Source: Sphingomonas_B tabacisoli
GTDB taxonomy: Bacteria; Pseudomonadota; Alphaproteobacteria; Sphingomonadales; Sphingomonadaceae
Length of the DNA: 64,000 nucleotides
Assembly (NCBI RefSeq): GCF_042678385.1
Contig: NZ_JBHUDY010000001.1
Span: 744,001-808,000, forward strand
Direction of reading: 5' to 3'
The notes beneath the pieces were generated by a model, which worked only from the letters and a program-made list of their open reading frames with translations, had not been told where the DNA came from and did not search any database. Each line of letters begins with the position of its first letter. Within the stretch, counting starts at the first letter, position 1. The translations under genes were made by a program, and so were the position numbers. Below are positions 60,332 through 64,000 of the stretch, in pieces.

Positions 60332-61537
60332 ATGTTCGCACCCCGTTTTGCGGGGCGGGGCCGTCGCGTCCTGCTCGCCACTGCTGCCGCCCTGACCGGC
60401 TTCGTCGTCGTCACAAGCGCAACGCCGCCCCTCGCCACTGCCGCCGCCGCTTCGGTCGAGCAGGCGCCCGCCGTCCAGCTCGGCCGCTGGTCGGAGGCGG
60501 TCGGCCGTGCGCTGCTGGCCGAAATCGCCGCGTCCGCCGATGAAGGCCTGGATCCCGCCGATTACCGGCAGGACGCGCTCGCCGACGAACTGCAGCGCAC
60601 CGGCGGCGGCGAGACGTTCGATCGCTTAGCCGATGCCGCCGCCCTGAAGCTGGCGCACGACTATCTGCTGGGCACGGTCGAGAACAAGGCAGCTTATGAC
60701 TGGCACATCGATCGGACCGACGGCGATCCGTCGCGGCTTGCGATGCAGCTCCGCCAGGCCGTCGCGACCGGGCAGGTCCAGCCCTGGCTCCGTTCGCTCT
60801 TGCCGCAGGATCCGCGCTACGCCGGGCTCCGCCGCGCCTATGCCGAGACGCCCGACGCGAATTTCGTGCTGCGCGGACGGCTGCGCGCCAATATGGAGCG
60901 CTGGCGCTGGATGCCGCGCGATCTGGGCCGCGATCACATCTATGTGAACGTGCCGAGCTACACACTGCAGGTGGTCGAGAACGGCCGCGCCGTCGCCGAG
61001 CATGTCGTCGTGGTCGGCGCCCGCGCGACGCCGACGCCGGCGATCGGCTATCCCGCCCAGTCGGTCGTGCTCAATCCCTGGTGGACGCCGCCCAAGAGCA
61101 TCAAGGTTTCGGGGAAAGGCTTCGTCAACGATGGTGGCGCGCTCCGCCAGCCCCCGGGCCCGCGCAACGCGCTCGGCCGGGTCAAGATTGACCTTCCCAA
61201 CCCACACGCCATCTACCTCCACGACACCCCGTCCAAACAGTTCTTCGCCAAGGAATCGCGCGCCTACAGTCACGGCTGCATCCGCGTGCAGGGTGCCGAC
61301 CGGCTGGCCGCCGAGCTGGTCAAGCTCGATACCGGCAGCGACGCCGCGGTGACGGCCGGCCTCAAGAGCTACGCGACGCAGACCGTGAAGCTGCACGCGC
61401 CACGCCCGGTCTGGCTGGTTTATTTCACCGCCGACGTCGGTGCGGACGGCAAGCTCAGGCTGCTCGAAGACCCGTACAACCGCGATACCCGGCTGCTCGC
61501 CGCGCTCGAAAAGCCGGTGCAGATGGCGATGCGGTAA
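60332..61537 (+). CDS. L,D-transpeptidase (YcbB-type, YkuD domain)
   Basis: 401 residues. Signal peptide or N-terminal anchor (~12-35), a helical scaffold region (~50-190), then the YkuD catalytic domain (~205-385) with YSHGCIRVQGADRLA; Cys316 is the nucleophile. RANMERWRWMPRDLGRDHIYV is typical of this group. A separate peptidoglycan-binding domain of full-length YcbB is not evident. It makes 3-3 cross-links in peptidoglycan or attaches proteins. Confidence 0.9.
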   Translation: MFAPRFAGRGRRVLLATAAALTGFVVVTSATPPLATAAAASVEQAPAVQLGRWSEAVGRALLAEIAASADEGLDPADYRQDALADELQRTGGGETFDRLADAAALKLAHDYLLGTVENKAAYDWHIDRTDGDPSRLAMQLRQAVATGQVQPWLRSLLPQDPRYAGLRRAYAETPDANFVLRGRLRANMERWRWMPRDLGRDHIYVNVPSYTLQVVENGRAVAEHVVVVGARATPTPAIGYPAQSVVLNPWWTPPKSIKVSGKGFVNDGGALRQPPGPRNALGRVKIDLPNPHAIYLHDTPSKQFFAKESRAYSHGCIRVQGADRLAAELVKLDTGSDAAVTAGLKSYATQTVKLHAPRPVWLVYFTADVGADGKLRLLEDPYNRDTRLLAALEKPVQMAMR

Positions 61538-61541
61538 GGGC

Positions 61542-62303
61542 TTAGTGCGTGCCCTGCAGCGCCGCGACTTCCCGGCCCTTCGCCAGCACGCGCCGCGCGG
61601 TTTCGATCGGCGCGGCGAAGCTGGTGCCGGTGCCGAACACTTTCTGGCCGGCGGCGGAGACCGTCGGCACGTCCACGCCCTGCCGCCAGACATACAGATA
61701 GTCGTCGGCGTCGGGGCGATTGGTGCCCGTCCAGGGATTGCCGGCCATGTCAGTCGCGCCGACCAGCACCGCGCGCGGGAAGCCGGCGCGCGCCATCGCC
61801 GTGTTATCGGGATGATTGCGGCCGTTATTGCCCGCCGCCATCACCACGATGATGCCCTTGGCCGACGCGCGGCGCACGGCCTCGGTGATCGCGGGATCGT
61901 CGGCGAGCGCAAGCGAGAGATTGATCGCGTCAACGCCCAGGTCCACTGCCTTGTCGATCGCGGCGGCGATCGGCCTGGAAGAAGGCTGGCACGGCGGCGC
62001 GAAATGAGCCGGGCAGCCCGCGGGATCGTCGATGCGCAGCGACACGATGTCGACGCCACCTTGCGCTTCATGGTCGATGATCGTCGCGACCATCGTGCCG
62101 TGATCGTAGCGCGGCTGGAACGCCGGCCGACTTCCCGCCATATCGTATTCGCCGACCACGACGCCGGAAAGCGCTCCGGTGCGCGCGACGCCGCTGTCGA
62201 TCACGGCGACCAGCGGCTTGGCAGAGGCGGAAACCGAGGCCGTCAAGGCCAGCAGGAACGGCAATAAGCGCAATCTAATCGACCCCCCGGTCGTAACAAA
62301 CAC
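61542..62303 (-). CDS. Secreted subtilisin-like serine protease, compact
   Basis: About 253 residues. Signal peptide (LRLLPFLLALTASVSASA), then directly the S8 catalytic domain without a propeptide: Asp in VAVIDSGVA, His in YDHGTMVATI, oxyanion Asn in AAGNNGRN and Ser in GTGTSFAAP. It is smaller than most subtilases. The reading begins at GTG 62303; a TTG at 62273 with GGGGGG upstream would give a more usual signal peptide. Convergent with the L,D-transpeptidase, 4 bp apart. Confidence 0.85.
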   Translation of the reverse strand: MFVTTGGSIRLRLLPFLLALTASVSASAKPLVAVIDSGVARTGALSGVVVGEYDMAGSRPAFQPRYDHGTMVATIIDHEAQGGVDIVSLRIDDPAGCPAHFAPPCQPSSRPIAAAIDKAVDLGVDAINLSLALADDPAITEAVRRASAKGIIVVMAAGNNGRNHPDNTAMARAGFPRAVLVGATDMAGNPWTGTNRPDADDYLYVWRQGVDVPTVSAAGQKVFGTGTSFAAPIETARRVLAKGREVAALQGTH

Positions 62304-62408
62304 GCGAATCCCCCCGGATTCGCGACACCAATATGTAAGCCGTTCCTACTTGGCGGAAGTGAAAATCACGCTAATCGCGACGAACCGATCGGCGCAGGAG
62401 CAAGGCAT

Positions 62409-63020
62409 ATGGACGACATCGAAACGATCATGCGGACCGCGCCGGTGATCCCGGTGCTGGTGCTGGACGATCCCGAATCCGCGGTCGCGATCGGCACGGC
62501 GCTGGTGAAGGGCGGGCTGCGGGTGCTCGAAGTGACACTCCGCACCCCACGCGCGCTGGAAGTCATGACGGCGATGACGAAAATTGATGGGGCGATCGTC
62601 GGCGCCGGCACGGTGCTGGACGACGCGCAGCTCGATCAGGCGCTGGACGCCGGAGCGCGCTTCATCGTCAGCCCGGGCCTGACCAAGCGTCTCGCCCAGG
62701 CCGCAAGCTCCCGCCGCGCCTGCTTCCTGCCCGGCGTGGCCAACGCGTCGGACATCATGCGCGGCCTCGATCTGGGCCTGAACCGGTTCAAATTCTTCCC
62801 GGCCGAAGCGAGCGGCGGACTGAAGGCGCTTCGCGCGCTCGCCGGCCCGTTCGGCGACGTCCGCTTCTGCCCGACCGGCGGCATCACTTTGGAAACCGCC
62901 CCCGAGTGGCTGGCCGAAAAAGCGGTGCTCTGCGTCGGAGGCTCGTGGCTCGTGAAGCCGGGCATGAGCACGGACGAGATCGAGGCGGCGGCGCGAAAGG
63001 CATCTGAGCTGCGCGCCTAG
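62409..63020 (+). CDS. eda: 2-keto-3-deoxy-6-phosphogluconate aldolase
   Basis: 203 residues. Splits KDPG into pyruvate and glyceraldehyde 3-phosphate in the Entner-Doudoroff pathway. The barrel shows VIPVLVLDDPESAV, LEVTLRTPRALE (catalytic Glu), IVGAGTVLD, LPGVANASDIM and the Schiff-base Lys in FKFFPAEASGG. The other pathway genes (edd, zwf, glk) are not next to it. Confidence 0.94.
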   Translation: MDDIETIMRTAPVIPVLVLDDPESAVAIGTALVKGGLRVLEVTLRTPRALEVMTAMTKIDGAIVGAGTVLDDAQLDQALDAGARFIVSPGLTKRLAQAASSRRACFLPGVANASDIMRGLDLGLNRFKFFPAEASGGLKALRALAGPFGDVRFCPTGGITLETAPEWLAEKAVLCVGGSWLVKPGMSTDEIEAAARKASELRA

Positions 63021-63028
63021 CCCCCGCT

Positions 63029-63114
63029 CCGTTCGGCCTGAGCTTGTCGAAGGCCTCCCTTCTTTCTGAGCATCGGAGGGAAAAAATGGGCTTCGACAAG
63101 CTCAGCCCGATCGG
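63029..63114. repeat. Inverted repeat, GTTCGGCCTGAGCTTGTCG-type
   Basis: GTTCGGCCTGAGCTTGTCGA at the left pairs with TCGACAAGCTCAGCCCGATC at the right around a short A/T-containing core. Third copy of the family seen at 39581 and 52209. It sits between convergent eda and the prepilin peptidase gene. Confidence 0.8.
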
Positions 63115-63117
63115 TGT

Positions 63118-63864
63118 TTAGGGCATTCCATTCTGAACAATCCACACCGGCCACGCCGCAACCGCCAGCAACGCGCCCAGCGGGATGCGCGTGACGGCGG
63201 TCACTTTCTCGCCGCGAAGCTGCGCCGTCACCACCGCGCCAATCCCGATCAGCCCCGCGATCAGCAGCACATAAGGCAGGGCCGCCCAGCCGAGCCACGC
63301 GGCGATCGCGCCGAACAATTTCGGGTCGCCACCGCCCAGCCCCTCGCGCTGGCGCATCGCGCGATAAAGGGCGCCGATCAGCCACAGGCTCGCAAACCCC
63401 AGCGCCAACCCGATCAGCCGCTCGTTGGGAAATGGCGGCAGCCCCGCCGCGCCGAGCGCGATCCCGAGCAGGGCGAGAAGGTACGTCACCCGATCCGGCA
63501 GCCAGAAATGCTCGACGTCGAGCAAGCCCAGCAGCAGCAGCAACCACCCGAACACCGCGCCTGCCACGCCCGCCGGCCCCGGCGCGACCGCGAGCGACAC
63601 AGCGCCGATCAGCGCCGCCGCAACTTCGATCGCTAGATGGCGCCGGTCGATCGCGGCGGCGCATCCCGCACACCGCCCGCGCTGGACGAGGAAGGAGGCG
63701 ATCGGCACCAGTTCCAGCAGCCCAAGCCTCTTGCCGCAGCGGTCGCAGGCCGAGCGCCCGCGCGTCGCCTGCCGCCCGGCCGGCCAGCGAATGGCGGCCG
63801 TCGCCAGGAAACTGCCCACGATCGCGCCGAGGATGAAACCGGCCGCCGCCCACCCCATAATCAT
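63118..63864 (-). CDS. Prepilin peptidase (A24 family)
   Basis: 248 residues, multi-pass membrane enzyme that cuts and often N-methylates type IV pilin-like precursors. The N-terminal zinc-type cysteines are CDRC and CAGC; the two catalytic Asp are in LLDVEHFWLPD and GGGDPKLFGA. No pilin or secretion gene lies next to it in the window. ATG at 63864 is likely; GTG at 63873 and ATG at 63858 are alternatives. Confidence 0.87.
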   Translation of the reverse strand: MIMGWAAAGFILGAIVGSFLATAAIRWPAGRQATRGRSACDRCGKRLGLLELVPIASFLVQRGRCAGCAAAIDRRHLAIEVAAALIGAVSLAVAPGPAGVAGAVFGWLLLLLGLLDVEHFWLPDRVTYLLALLGIALGAAGLPPFPNERLIGLALGFASLWLIGALYRAMRQREGLGGGDPKLFGAIAAWLGWAALPYVLLIAGLIGIGAVVTAQLRGEKVTAVTRIPLGALLAVAAWPVWIVQNGMP

Positions 63865-63878
63865 CCCTGACACCTACC

Positions 63879-63953
63879 CGTCCATGCCGAGCGAAGTCGA
63901 GGCACGCACATTGTGAGTACAGAGCGTCCCTCGACTTCGCTCGGGATGGACGG
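63879..63953. repeat. Inverted repeat, CGTCCATG...ATGGACGG-type
   Basis: CCGTCCATGCCGAGCGAAGT pairs with ACTTCGCTCGGGATGGACGG. Same family as 36441-36513. It lies just upstream of the prepilin peptidase gene. Confidence 0.78.
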
Positions 63954-63990
63954 TTATGGGGCTCGCGCACAGATTCACTCAGAGGTTCCA

Positions 63991-64000
63991 ATGGCCACCG
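63991..64000 (+). CDS. Possible start of a gene running off the right edge
   Basis: ATGGCCACC is preceded by AGAGG at a suitable distance. Only three codons are inside the window, so the product cannot be told. Confidence 0.25.

Overview
The window reads as a chromosomal segment of a high-GC alphaproteobacterium, most likely a sphingomonad (Sphingomonadales). The pointers are four proteins with the sphingomonad PEPxxWA-CTERM tail, an F1 ATP synthase operon in alphaproteobacterial order (atpH-atpA-atpG-atpD-atpC), a TonB-dependent receptor, Entner-Doudoroff eda, and intergenic inverted repeats of the type common in these genomes. No taxonomic search was run; this is inference from gene content.

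Layout. 1-4173: a histidine kinase and LuxR-type response regulator, then a reverse-strand pair of secreted PEPxxWA-CTERM proteins. The two transcription units share an 18-bp dyad placed 85-86 bp before each start codon. 4512-9082: a LOV-domain hybrid kinase facing a three-PAS hybrid kinase. 9339-13767: an accessory-looking stretch with an alpha/beta hydrolase, serine acetyltransferase, a C-terminally truncated phosphatase, an NrtR-type NUDIX regulator, a decayed gene, a small membrane protein and a zinc-ribbon gene, ending at tRNA-Ser(CGA). 14121-20464: hspQ, a Crp/Fnr regulator, thrB-rnhA, a winged-helix/TPR protein and a haloperoxidase-like secreted protein. 20526-24305: rplL, rplJ, then an H1-tailed SOUL protein and a small secreted protein, then rplA and rplK. 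24538-30001: small genes, an Aur1-type PAP2 membrane enzyme, a TonB receptor and a GDSL esterase. 30073-35015: ATP synthase F1 genes. 35356-42780: ada, two secreted proteases, a hydrolase, priA. 42827-46677: an assimilatory sulfite/sulfate reduction operon (cobA, DUF2849, cysI, DUF934, cysH). 46772-57282: astD, selO, hydrolase, an sRNA candidate, a nitronate monooxygenase-like enzyme, a DEAD-box helicase, a GH1-like glycosidase and a transporter. 57389-59187: rplS and trmD coupled to a VapBC module. 59274-64000: thioredoxin-reductase-like flavoprotein, L,D-transpeptidase, subtilase, eda, prepilin peptidase.

A regulatory thread runs through the window. Matches to the alphaproteobacterial general stress sigma factor (EcfG) promoter, GGAAC-N16/17-CGTT, lie just upstream of the LOV kinase, the H1-tailed SOUL protein and the GDSL PEPxxWA esterase. 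One-mismatch versions precede hspQ and a short reverse-strand RNA with a C-rich hairpin loop. A blue-light sensor, a possible chromosome- or membrane-associated protein, a cell-surface enzyme and a small RNA may therefore belong to one stress regulon. The second thread is the candidate operator shared by the two-component system and the PEPxxWA pair. Both are testable predictions made from the sequence, not demonstrated facts.
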